Assembly (NCBI GenBank): GCA_014656495.1 | Contig: BNCN01000007.1 | Location: 376,037-440,036 of the forward strand | Length of the DNA stretch: 64,000 bases | Reading direction: 5' to 3' | Origin: Comamonas sp. KCTC 72670 | GTDB taxonomy: Bacteria > Myxococcota > Myxococcia > Myxococcales > Myxococcaceae | Shown here: positions 40,502 to 48,916 of the stretch, piece by piece | Layout of the letters: each line of letters opens with the position of its first letter | Numbering within the stretch: the stretch's first letter is position 1 | Position numbers and translations under genes: made by a program | The notes under the pieces: model-generated | Told to the model about the DNA's origin: nothing | Database searches by the model: none | Seen by the model: the letters and a program-made list of their open reading frames with translations, nothing else

Positions 40502-42100
40502 GTGAGTACTTCGCGCCCCACTCCCGCCATTCATCAAGTGCTCCCCCGCCTGGCCTGGGGAGACGCCGTGGGCAACCAGGTGCGTTACCTCCAGGGCCTG
40601 CTGCGCCGCTGGGGCCATGTCTCGGAAATCTACGCCGACGCCTGGGATGACGCCTGCGAGGACCAGGTCCGCCCGGCGCGAGGCCTCGCGCGCGACGTGC
40701 GCCGCGACGACATGGTGCTGGTGCACCACAGCTTCGAATCCCGGCTGGTGCCACGCCTGGCGCGCACCCGATGCCGCAAGGTGCTCGTCTATCACAACGT
40801 AACGCCCGCGCGGCTGTTCGAGGGCTTCGAGCGGAAGATCGCCGCCGCGTGCGACGCCGCGCGCGATGAGCTCCTCGCGCTCCAGCCGCACGTCGAGGCC
40901 GCGTTCGCCTACTCCCGCTTCAGCGCGGAAGAACTGCTGGCAGCGGGATATTCCAATGTCACGCTCCTGCCGTTCGCCATTGATTGGGCCGCCTTCGACA
41001 CGGCCCCGGACGCGGCGCTCCAGGCGGAGCTGGATGACGGCCACGCCAACATCCTCTTCGTGGGCCGCGCGGTGCCCAGCAAGAAGGTGGATGACGTGCT
41101 GCGCGTCTTCACCGCATACCAGCGGCTGTATCACCCTCGCAGCCGGCTCGTCATCGCGGGAGCGTTGCACCGCGATGGTCCTTACGGCGCCTATCTGCAC
41201 GGGTTGAAGGACGTCCTGGGTGCGGAGCGCGTCCAGTTCCTCGGCCGCGTCAGCGCCGCGCAGCTCTCCGCGTGCTTCGCCACCGCGTCGGCCTACCTGT
41301 CCATGAGCCGCCACGAGGGCTTCGGGGTGCCGCTGCTGGAGGCCATGTACCGCGGCGTGCCCGTGGTGGCCTACGGCGCCGCCGCCGTGCCGGAGACGAT
41401 GGGCGGCGCCGGTCTGGCCACGCGCTCGGATGATCCACGCGAGGTCGCGGAGCTGCTCGCGGTGTTGGAGCGGAACAAGGACCTGCGCGGGCAGGTGCTC
41501 ACGGCGCAACGCGAGCGGATCGCCGCGCTGTCCCAAGACGCCATCGCCGAGCAGGTGCGCCAGGCCTTCGAGGAGGTGCTCGCCGGCCCCCGCCGCGCCG
41601 CGCGGACCATCCCCAGCGCCATCGACGTGGTCTGCCCCGCCTTCACGGTGCGCCCCCAGGCCCCGGAGTCTCGGCTCGCGGGCCTCATCCTGGAGCAGTT
41701 GCCCGGCGCCCGGCTCCTCGCCTTGAAACCCTGGGCCGAGGACGGCTCGCAAGGACACGGCGCGCCTCGTGTCTCGTGCTTCACGCCAGACCAACCCGTG
41801 AGCCGGCACGCGGAGGCGCCCCTGCCGGGCTCGTCATCCCTGGAGACGGCCGTGCGCGCCTCGGGTGCGCGGTTGCTCCTGATGGGCCTGGAGAGCGCCT
41901 CCGTGCGGGCGCTCCTGCCCCGCGTGTCGGAACGGGCCTGGGCCATTGCTACGCCCGCCATGCCCCCCGAGCTGCTCGCCGCTGCCCGCGAGCACCTGGG
42001 AGAGCGGGTCATCCACGTGACATCCGCCGGGTCCGAGCCCACGCGCGAGGACGTGCGAGCGGCCCTGGCGTCCAAGGGAGTCCTCCACCATGCGACCTGA
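40502..42100 (+). CDS. GT4-family glycosyltransferase with C-terminal extension
   Basis: A 532-residue cytoplasmic GT-B fold glycosyltransferase. The donor-side domain shows ILFVGRAVPSKKVDDVLRVF (about 185-205) and the EX7E-type motif in SRHEGFGVPLLEAMYRGVPV (about 265-284). The N-terminal acceptor domain begins IHQVLPRLAWGDAVGNQ. The last 150 residues are an extra domain of unknown role. The GTG start is supported by AAGGGAG 9 bp upstream. Divergent from rmlB, it probably adds a sugar to the O-antigen chain, possibly rhamnose, but the donor cannot be proven. Its end overlaps the next gene by 11 bp. Confidence 0.85.
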   Translation: MSTSRPTPAIHQVLPRLAWGDAVGNQVRYLQGLLRRWGHVSEIYADAWDDACEDQVRPARGLARDVRRDDMVLVHHSFESRLVPRLARTRCRKVLVYHNVTPARLFEGFERKIAAACDAARDELLALQPHVEAAFAYSRFSAEELLAAGYSNVTLLPFAIDWAAFDTAPDAALQAELDDGHANILFVGRAVPSKKVDDVLRVFTAYQRLYHPRSRLVIAGALHRDGPYGAYLHGLKDVLGAERVQFLGRVSAAQLSACFATASAYLSMSRHEGFGVPLLEAMYRGVPVVAYGAAAVPETMGGAGLATRSDDPREVAELLAVLERNKDLRGQVLTAQRERIAALSQDAIAEQVRQAFEEVLAGPRRAARTIPSAIDVVCPAFTVRPQAPESRLAGLILEQLPGARLLALKPWAEDGSQGHGAPRVSCFTPDQPVSRHAEAPLPGSSSLETAVRASGARLLLMGLESASVRALLPRVSERAWAIATPAMPPELLAAAREHLGERVIHVTSAGSEPTREDVRAALASKGVLHHAT

Positions 42101-42572
42101 AGACCTCATCACCCGCATGCCCACGGCCGACGCGGTGGCGCGTGAAACCGAGCGGCTTCCCACGCCCCCGCCCGAAGCGGAGGAGGCGCTCCAGAGGGCC
42201 CTGGAGGCCGCGGCCCGGCCCGCCACGCCCACGCCCTGGCCCGCGCTGCTCCAGGAGGCCCGCGGGAAGATGGACAGCCGCTACGCGGCGCCAGCCACGT
42301 CCCACCGGGGCGGGCTCACCGGCACGGCGCTGGTGCTGGCCAAGCGCGCCTTCCGGCTCACCTTCCAGCCGTTCATCAACGAGGTGCTGCGCAAGCAGGT
42401 CGAGTTCAACGAGTCCATCCTCGACGCCCTGGCCACGCTGCATGACGTCCAGCGTGAGCAGGGACGGGCCCAGGCCGCGTGGCGGAAGGAATGGGAGCGT
42501 CGGCTGGCCCAGCTCGAGGCCTCGGGCGCCCCGCCGGCGAACACGAAGCGCTCACGCAAGCGGGGCCGGTAG
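42090..42572 (+). CDS. Small O-antigen-locus accessory protein with SHR-KR-FN module
   Basis: A 160-residue hydrophilic protein with no enzyme motif. Residues 71-113 form a module (SHR start, AKRAF at 84-88, QPF, then LRKQVEFN) that aligns without gaps to two segments of the large glycosyltransferase at 51131. The rest is Ala/Pro-rich at the N-terminus and Arg-rich coiled-coil-like at the C-terminus. It overlaps the upstream GT4 gene by 11 bp, so production of the two proteins is linked. A role as an adaptor or membrane-surface anchor for glycosyltransferases is inferred only from the shared module. Confidence 0.7.
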   Translation: MRPEDLITRMPTADAVARETERLPTPPPEAEEALQRALEAAARPATPTPWPALLQEARGKMDSRYAAPATSHRGGLTGTALVLAKRAFRLTFQPFINEVLRKQVEFNESILDALATLHDVQREQGRAQAAWRKEWERRLAQLEASGAPPANTKRSRKRGR

Positions 42573-42594
42573 ACGGCCGCCGCCGCGCGGTGGC

Positions 42595-44226
42595 TCACCC
42601 CTGCGTGATGGAGTCGCGCAGGCGATACAGCTGCAGGTACGAGTACTCGCCGAAGTACTCCGGCGTCTCCGTGGTGTATTCCTTGACCAGCTCATACCGC
42701 TGGAAGAACTGGGCACGGTCCTCGTCCGTCTCGAAGAGCGGCGCCTCCGGGCAATCCCTGGGCGCAATCATCAAGCGATTGCGCTCCACCTCGAAGCGGC
42801 GCTTGATGACGAATTGCGGCTTCAGCTCGAGCAGCGCCGAGATGAAGTAGCGGCACTTGAACTTCTTCGCGAGCAGCGGCGTCTCGCGGTCCACGAGCCC
42901 GACCTCGTCGAACACTCGGGCGTTGTTGAAGTAGCCCTGCCAGCCGACCGCCTCCATCCAGACCGACTTCGCCTGCCACTCCGACGCGAGCTCCCGGCCA
43001 ATGCGCCCGCGAAAGGCGCTCTCCTGCGCGAGCCAGATCTCCGTCCAGTTCATGACGCTGTGACGGATGGGCCGCAGCGGGCGCACCAGACCCGCGAGCA
43101 CCACCAAGGCCACCACCACGACGGCCGGCTGGAACCGGGACCACCGCTGGGTCAGCACGTCCACGAGGGCCGCGAGCCGGCCGGCGAACAGCACCAGGAC
43201 GAACCCCAGCCAATACGTGATGTACCACTCCCACAGGTTGGGGACCATCACGACGAAGGCCGTGTAGCCCACGCAGAAGACGGAATAGAAGGTCGCCGCC
43301 GAAGGCAGCGACTTCTCTTTCGACAGCAGGAACCTGAAGAAGTCGAAGGCGGCGATGACCAGCACCGCCGCGACGACCAGCGCGCCCACGCGGGGGCCCA
43401 GGTCGATGAACGCGGACAGGTGGTTCATCCGCCCGCTCAGGTACTCCGACAGGTTCGTCAGCGGGGGCTTGGAGCCGAAGTAGGACTTGGCCAGCACCGT
43501 CTGGACAATGGGCGACCCCGACCAGAGCCACAGCCCCAGGGGGAACAGCGCGCCGCCCACGGCCACGGGCGCCAGGGCGCGCACCACGCCGTGCTCCCTG
43601 CACCGGAAGAGCGAGAAGAAGACCAGCAGCGGCAGCGCCGCGATGGCGGTCTCGGGCCGGTTCCAGGACAGGAACGCCGCCGCGAAATAGAAGACCTCGG
43701 GCGACGCGCGCCGGTGAAGCCACCCCACCAGCGCGACGCTCAGGAGCAGGAAGGGCCCCTCCAACCCCATGAACATGAAGCGCAGCGAGGAGAAGCAGGC
43801 GGCGAGCAACAACGTGCCGAAGCCCGCGGACAGGGCCATCCTCGGCCCCCGGGCCAGTCCCGCCAGCAAGGCGACGGCCGCGACCACCACGCCCCAGACA
43901 TAGACGTAGTGGTTGATGAACAGGTCCGTGGAGCCGAAGAGCTTTCCGAGCAGGTGGAACAGCGCGGAGCCCAGCCAGAAGAGCGGGTCGGTGACCCCCA
44001 CCGCGCCCTCACCCGCGTTGTAGACGAGCCCGTTGCCCTCGATGAAGTTCCGCAGGTGACGCATGCCAATCATCGCGTCTTCCTGCATGCCCACCTTCGC
44101 CAGCCGGCGGAGATAGGTGGCGGTCCAGCCGCCAATCACGGTCACCGGAACCAGTCCGGCAATCGCCCAGAACACACGCTTCCAACGCGCATCCTGAAGG
44201 CTCGCAACATTGCCGATTCCGCTCAC
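42595..44226 (-). CDS. GT-C-type polytopic membrane protein, putative glycosyltransferase
   Basis: A 543-residue protein with about ten transmembrane helices in the first 400 residues and a soluble C-terminal domain of about 150. The first extracytoplasmic loop carries EDAMIGMRHLRNFIEGNG followed by LVYNAGEGAVGVTDPLFWL. This resembles the acidic loop of GT-C enzymes that use polyprenyl-linked sugars (mannosyl/arabinosyltransferase-like proteins). It lies inside the O-antigen locus but opposite to its flanking glycosyltransferase genes. It may decorate the chain in the periplasm; donor and acceptor are unknown. Confidence 0.75.
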   Translation of the reverse strand: MSGIGNVASLQDARWKRVFWAIAGLVPVTVIGGWTATYLRRLAKVGMQEDAMIGMRHLRNFIEGNGLVYNAGEGAVGVTDPLFWLGSALFHLLGKLFGSTDLFINHYVYVWGVVVAAVALLAGLARGPRMALSAGFGTLLLAACFSSLRFMFMGLEGPFLLLSVALVGWLHRRASPEVFYFAAAFLSWNRPETAIAALPLLVFFSLFRCREHGVVRALAPVAVGGALFPLGLWLWSGSPIVQTVLAKSYFGSKPPLTNLSEYLSGRMNHLSAFIDLGPRVGALVVAAVLVIAAFDFFRFLLSKEKSLPSAATFYSVFCVGYTAFVVMVPNLWEWYITYWLGFVLVLFAGRLAALVDVLTQRWSRFQPAVVVVALVVLAGLVRPLRPIRHSVMNWTEIWLAQESAFRGRIGRELASEWQAKSVWMEAVGWQGYFNNARVFDEVGLVDRETPLLAKKFKCRYFISALLELKPQFVIKRRFEVERNRLMIAPRDCPEAPLFETDEDRAQFFQRYELVKEYTTETPEYFGEYSYLQLYRLRDSITQG

Positions 44227-44367
44227 GAGAAGCTCCTCTCACTGCGCGTCCGGGGACTCACTCCAGGTGCCGCTTCCGGACGACCGCCCCGTGTCCCAGA
44301 CTCAGGGAACAACGTCAAGGAGTCGCCTCGCCGGAGGACTGCCTTTCCGCCCCCCGCGGAGGATTCG

Positions 44368-46611
44368 ATGGAGCCTCGGGGGCATTCAGGCATAGTCGCT
44401 CCTCCTTACGACGCCACACCCCAGGTTCACGCCTTGCGCATCTGCCTCGTCTCCAAAGAGCTCTCGCCGTTCTACGGCGCCGGCATTGGCACCTACGTCA
44501 ACCTCATGAGCCGCGCCTTCGTGGACGCAGGGCACGAGGTCCACATCCTCACGGCCGCTCACCTGGGGCTGGAGCGAGCGCCGGAGCTGCTCCCTGGCGT
44601 GCAGGTCCACACCGTCACGGCCCTGGAGCCGGGCTTCGCGGACGCGTTCCCCTTCCCGCCGCTGCGGCACGCCATGGAGGTCTACAGGACGCTGCAAGCG
44701 ATGCACGCGCGGCACCCTTTCGACTTCATCGAGTTTCCCGACTACGAGGGTGAGGGATTCTTCGTCCTGCGGGCCCGCCAGACGCTGGGAGAGTTCCCCA
44801 CGGCGGTGCTCGCCGTCCGCCTCCACACGCCCACCAACGAGGTCCAGCGGTTCAATCGTGTCACCACGATGGACATGGATGTCGCGCAGAAGGAGTTCAT
44901 CGAGGACACCGCCATCCGCGCCCCGGACCTCCTGCTGTCCCCCACGCACTCGCTCCTCGAGCTCGTGAGGACGCGGCTGGGCCTCACCGACCCTGGCGTG
45001 GTGGTGCCCTACCCGTTCGACACGCGCAACTTCGCCATCACCACGCCGCCCCCTCGGGCCGATCCCCCCCGGGTGCTCTATTACGGGCGGCTCGAGTACC
45101 GGAAGGGCGTGCACCACCTCATCGAAGCCATGCAGTCGCTCTTCGAGCGAGGGATTCAGGCGGAGGTGCAGCTCATCGGCGGAGACACCCAGTCAGGCCC
45201 CTTCGGCGGCTCCATGCGGGAGTGGCTCAAGCGCCGCGTCGCGCCACAATGGCAGCACCGCTTCCACTTCGAGGCCGCGCGGCCGCGCTCCGAGCTCGCC
45301 ACGGCCATCGCGCAGGCCACCGTGTGCTGCTTCCCGTCGCGTTGGGAGAACTTCCCCAACGTCTGCCTGGAGGCCATGAGCGCCGGAAGCCTGGTGGTGG
45401 GCAGCGACGCGGGCGGCATGGCGGAGATCATCGAGGACGGCCACAGCGGCCTCCTGTTCCGCTCAGGCGACTCGGTCCACCTCGCGGAGGTGCTGGAGAA
45501 GGCGCTGACGACGCCCGCGCTGCAACAGGCCGTGCGGGAGACGGCCCCCGCGCGCATCGCCACGTATTGCCAGCCCGCGAGCGTCGTGCGGCAGGTCGAA
45601 GCCGCCGTCGCGGCCCATCCGCCCAGGCTCCCGTCGCTCCGTACGGCGACTTCGGCCCCCACCGCGTCGCCGCGGGTCTCCATCCTGGTGCCCTACTACA
45701 ACATGGGGAAGTACCTCCCGGAGACGCTGCGCGCCATCCGCGCGCAGACCTTCACGGATTACGAAATCCTCCTCGTGGATGATGGCTCCACCGACCCGCT
45801 CAGCCGCGCGTTGCTGGAGACGTTGGAGGCGCCGGACCTGCGCATCATCCGCAAGCAGAACGGCGGGCTCAGCTCCGCGCGCAACGCGGGCCTGCGCGAA
45901 GCCAGGGGGACGTATGTCCTTCCGCTGGACCCAGACGACCTCATCCACCCCACGTTCCTGGAGAAGTCGCTCGCCGTCATGGAAGGCTCGAGCGACTGCG
46001 CGTTCGTGACGTCGCTGGTGTCCTACTTCATCAACGACCCGAACCACGTCGTGGGCGGCTGGGCCCCCTGGGGCGTCGAGCGCGACGCCCTCTCCGTCTT
46101 CAACGTGGCGTCCACCTGCACCGCGTTGATGCGCCGCCAGCACCTCGAGGAAATCGGCGGCTATGACGAGTGGCTCACGGCCTATGAAGACTGGGATGTC
46201 TTCTGCACGCTCGCCGAACGGGGCCACACCGGCACGGTCATCCCGGAGCCGCTCTTCCAGTACCGCCTGCGGCCGGACTCCATGACCCGCACCACGCTGG
46301 TGCACGACCGCTACGCCGTGATGGCGTACCTGTACCAGAAGCACCCCACCCTGGCCCTGCGGCCGGAGCGCGCCCTGCGCATCCTCCAGGGCGAGGCGCA
46401 CAAGCAGCAGCAGTTGCTGGCCCCGTCCAGGCCCTTCTTGCACGAGGTCGCGGACCACGTGAACCAGGTGGTCAAACAGCGGCTGAAGCCCCTCCACCCG
46501 GCCCTGAAGCGCACCGCGGAGTGGCTCCTGAACTCGTCGCCCGAGGACGGGCGCCCCCTGCGCTACCAGCTCATGGAGCGGATCCGCCGCGGCAAACGCC
46601 CCCTCCCCTAG
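44368..46611 (+). CDS. Double glycosyltransferase (GT4 + GT2)
   Basis: A 747-residue protein fusing two glycosyltransferases. The N-terminal GT4 (about 22-410) has YGAGIGTYVNLMSRAF, YYGRLEYRKGVHHLIEAMQ and the EX7E region RWENFPNVCLEAMSAGSL. The C-terminal GT2 (about 430-690) has VSILVPYYN, LLVDDGSTDP, the DXD-like LDPDD and AYEDWDVFC. The last 50 residues carry a short motif (VNQVVKQRLKPLHPALK, 698-714) repeated in the neighbouring double glycosyltransferase. The ATG is preceded by GGAGG. Two activities in one chain would let it add two successive residues of a repeat unit. Confidence 0.88.
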   Translation: MEPRGHSGIVAPPYDATPQVHALRICLVSKELSPFYGAGIGTYVNLMSRAFVDAGHEVHILTAAHLGLERAPELLPGVQVHTVTALEPGFADAFPFPPLRHAMEVYRTLQAMHARHPFDFIEFPDYEGEGFFVLRARQTLGEFPTAVLAVRLHTPTNEVQRFNRVTTMDMDVAQKEFIEDTAIRAPDLLLSPTHSLLELVRTRLGLTDPGVVVPYPFDTRNFAITTPPPRADPPRVLYYGRLEYRKGVHHLIEAMQSLFERGIQAEVQLIGGDTQSGPFGGSMREWLKRRVAPQWQHRFHFEAARPRSELATAIAQATVCCFPSRWENFPNVCLEAMSAGSLVVGSDAGGMAEIIEDGHSGLLFRSGDSVHLAEVLEKALTTPALQQAVRETAPARIATYCQPASVVRQVEAAVAAHPPRLPSLRTATSAPTASPRVSILVPYYNMGKYLPETLRAIRAQTFTDYEILLVDDGSTDPLSRALLETLEAPDLRIIRKQNGGLSSARNAGLREARGTYVLPLDPDDLIHPTFLEKSLAVMEGSSDCAFVTSLVSYFINDPNHVVGGWAPWGVERDALSVFNVASTCTALMRRQHLEEIGGYDEWLTAYEDWDVFCTLAERGHTGTVIPEPLFQYRLRPDSMTRTTLVHDRYAVMAYLYQKHPTLALRPERALRILQGEAHKQQQLLAPSRPFLHEVADHVNQVVKQRLKPLHPALKRTAEWLLNSSPEDGRPLRYQLMERIRRGKRPLP

Positions 46612-46645
46612 AGGAGGGAGCGCCGGCCCGGCGTCAGCGCCGGGC
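46601..46645. terminator. Two hairpins at the convergent end of two glycosyltransferase genes
   Basis: CCCTCC...GGAGGG spans the stop codon of the plus-strand gene. GCCCGGCG-TCAG-CGCCGGGC (46626-46645) spans the stop codon of the minus-strand gene. There are no T-tracts; it is probably a bidirectional transcript end in a 22-bp gap. Confidence 0.45.
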
Positions 46646-48916
46646 CCCCGTCCAGCGGCGGGTCGAGTTCATCACGACCTTCACCGTCGGATGGATGACC
46701 GGCATGCGCTTGAGGGCGTTGTTGAGCAGGTCGGCCAGGGCGTAGCGCGGAGGCACGCCCTCGCCGCCCGCTTGCGTCAGGCCCCCCGCGGCCTGCTTGA
46801 GCAGTTGATGCATGAAGGGAACCCGCTTGAGCGTCCCGTTCAGCGCATCCACCACCCCATAGCGCAGCGGAACCGTGTCGACGGCCACCTCCGTCGTGAC
46901 GGTGGCCACCTCCGCGGGCGCCTGCGCCGCCAGCAGCAGGAAGGGCGCGAGCTGGACGCTCCCGGACATCGGCCGAGGCAACCCCTGGTGGAGCTGGAAC
47001 AGCAGCTCGAGGTGCCGCCGCGGATTGACCCCCGAAATCATCGACCCCGGGCGCCTGCGGTAGTGGAAGTGGATGGCGTTGGTGACGAGGAACCGGTGCC
47101 CCCCATGCGCCAGGCGCAGGTAGAGGTCCCAATCCTCGTAGCTGGTCAGCTGCTCGTTGTAGCGGAACCGGTCGAAGAGCGAGCGCCGCATCAGGGACGT
47201 CGCCGAGGACAGCCGGTTGGCGACCATGCCCAACGACGGGCAGTCTCCAATGAACAGCGCGTAGTCACAGAAGCGGCGCTGCTCCAGCGCCTCGTCCGAG
47301 TCGAAGTACCCCGTGGAGGGCACCACGACGTCGAACTGCGGGTGGCGCTCCAGGGCCTCCACCGCCATGCGGATGAAGCGCGGGTTGATGCAGTCATCCG
47401 CGTCCAACGGGAGGATGTAGTCGCCGGTGGCGGCGCGCAGGCCGATGTTGCGTGACGCGGGCAGTCCCCGGTTGACGGCATTGCGCACCAGCCGGACCGG
47501 CGCGCCCCCCGCCGCGGGAGAGCGCTCGATGAGCCGCAACACCTCGTGGTCGAACGCCTCGGTCGACGCATCGTCCACGAGCACCACCTCGAGCTCGGGG
47601 TAATCCGTGGCGCCGATGCTCGCCAACGTCTCCGGGAGGAAGCGTCCCAGGTTGTAGTTGGTGATGACGATGCTCACGCGGGGGTGCTTGCCGCGAGGCA
47701 GGGGCGCCGGCGCGGCCGTCCCCGGCGAGGGCGACTCCCAGTACGGCGCCACCGCCGTCCACGTCACGGCGCCCGTCGTGGGCGCGCGCCAGGCCTTCTC
47801 CAGCGCGTCCGCGAGCCCCTCCACCGAGCCGTCGAACGTGTGGCAGTTCACCCCGTCCGCGAAGGGCGTCCCGGGCACGAAGGCCGGGCAGCGGCCGTTG
47901 AGGACCAGCCGGGCCCCCACGGCGGCCGCCTCGTAGGCCGTGAGGTTGAGCGACTCGAAGTCCGAGGGGATGACGACGATGCCGCGAGACATCAGCTCCG
48001 CGCGCTCCTGCACCGGGCCCGCGAAGACGAAGCGCCCGCGAAGGTCGCTGGGGACCAGGGCCTTCATCGTCGCCAGGTAGGACTCATTGGGCGCGTGACA
48101 GGCGAACACCGCGCGCCCCCCGAACCGAGGGAACCGGCGCAGGAACGTGCTCACGCCCCGGACGAACAGGTCCGGGCGCTTCAACGGCTGAACCTTGGTG
48201 ACGAACAGGATGTCGGGCTCACCGGGGCCGACCGTCGGCGCGCGTCCGGCCTGTTCGGCCACGGGCGGAAACTCCTGAATCACCTTCTCCAGCCACGTCT
48301 CCGGGAAGCCGTAGAACGTCTGGTTCAGCGCCGCGACGCCCGGGATGTGCGCGATGACGCGGTCCGCGTCGTAGAGCGCCTTGCGCTCCAGCTCGAACTG
48401 TCCGAGCTGATCTCGCGACGGCGGCGTGCGCTCGTAGGGCGCCAGGATTCCCGCGGTGGAGTGCAGGCGGACGGTGATCTCCGTGTCCTGGAAGCCCCCG
48501 CCGAGGAACTTCTCCTGGCTGGTGCAGAAGGACCAGCCTCGGTAGTCCGGGAACTCGATGACGTCGAAACGCGTGCCCTCCGCGGCGAGCCGCCGCAGGT
48601 GGAGCAGCAGCTCCATGGAGTGCGCGTGGCAGAGCGTGTCCGTGAAGGCGCCCGGCGGCGGGTAGACGCCGCCTTCGTCGAAGCCCGGCTCCCACAGGGG
48701 GCGCTCCTCCGCGATGTGCACCGTCACCCGGCCCTCGAAATGGGCCTCCACCTCCTCCGCCTTCATCTGCACGAACGAAGGCATCAACAGGTGCAGCTCC
48801 ACCGCGGCCTCGCGGCGCAGCGAGTCCAGGATGAGGTTGTGGACGATGCGTCCAATGCCCCCATTCGTGAAGGGATGGAGCTCGTCCGTGACGAGACAGA
48901 CCTTGCGCGGGCTCAT
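46634..48916 (-). CDS. Double glycosyltransferase (GT4 + GT2) with C-terminal repeats
   Basis: A 760-residue protein. The N-terminal GT4 (about 3-390) has the donor-side VTKVQPLKRPDLFVRGV and the motif PSDFESLNLTAYEAAAVGA, with DFIEFPDY-like VIEFPDYRGW as in the other double enzyme. The GT2 (about 415-665) has VSIVITNYN, VVLVDDASTE, LPLDADD and SYEDWDLYLRL. After residue 680 two related segments, each with RY..xDxLNxxLKRxPxxH, occur at 683-707 and 722-746. The ATG overlaps the upstream stop codon (ATGA), coupling it to the methyltransferase/glycosyltransferase gene. Confidence 0.88.
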   Translation of the reverse strand: MSPRKVCLVTDELHPFTNGGIGRIVHNLILDSLRREAAVELHLLMPSFVQMKAEEVEAHFEGRVTVHIAEERPLWEPGFDEGGVYPPPGAFTDTLCHAHSMELLLHLRRLAAEGTRFDVIEFPDYRGWSFCTSQEKFLGGGFQDTEITVRLHSTAGILAPYERTPPSRDQLGQFELERKALYDADRVIAHIPGVAALNQTFYGFPETWLEKVIQEFPPVAEQAGRAPTVGPGEPDILFVTKVQPLKRPDLFVRGVSTFLRRFPRFGGRAVFACHAPNESYLATMKALVPSDLRGRFVFAGPVQERAELMSRGIVVIPSDFESLNLTAYEAAAVGARLVLNGRCPAFVPGTPFADGVNCHTFDGSVEGLADALEKAWRAPTTGAVTWTAVAPYWESPSPGTAAPAPLPRGKHPRVSIVITNYNLGRFLPETLASIGATDYPELEVVLVDDASTEAFDHEVLRLIERSPAAGGAPVRLVRNAVNRGLPASRNIGLRAATGDYILPLDADDCINPRFIRMAVEALERHPQFDVVVPSTGYFDSDEALEQRRFCDYALFIGDCPSLGMVANRLSSATSLMRRSLFDRFRYNEQLTSYEDWDLYLRLAHGGHRFLVTNAIHFHYRRRPGSMISGVNPRRHLELLFQLHQGLPRPMSGSVQLAPFLLLAAQAPAEVATVTTEVAVDTVPLRYGVVDALNGTLKRVPFMHQLLKQAAGGLTQAGGEGVPPRYALADLLNNALKRMPVIHPTVKVVMNSTRRWTGARR

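Noticed and set aside
41776-44367. N-terminal extension of the frame of the double glycosyltransferase at 44368
   Set aside because: The extension crosses the GT4, small-protein and GT-C genes in wrong frames; the ATG at 44368 has a good ribosome site and the protein starts at the normal GT4 N-terminus.
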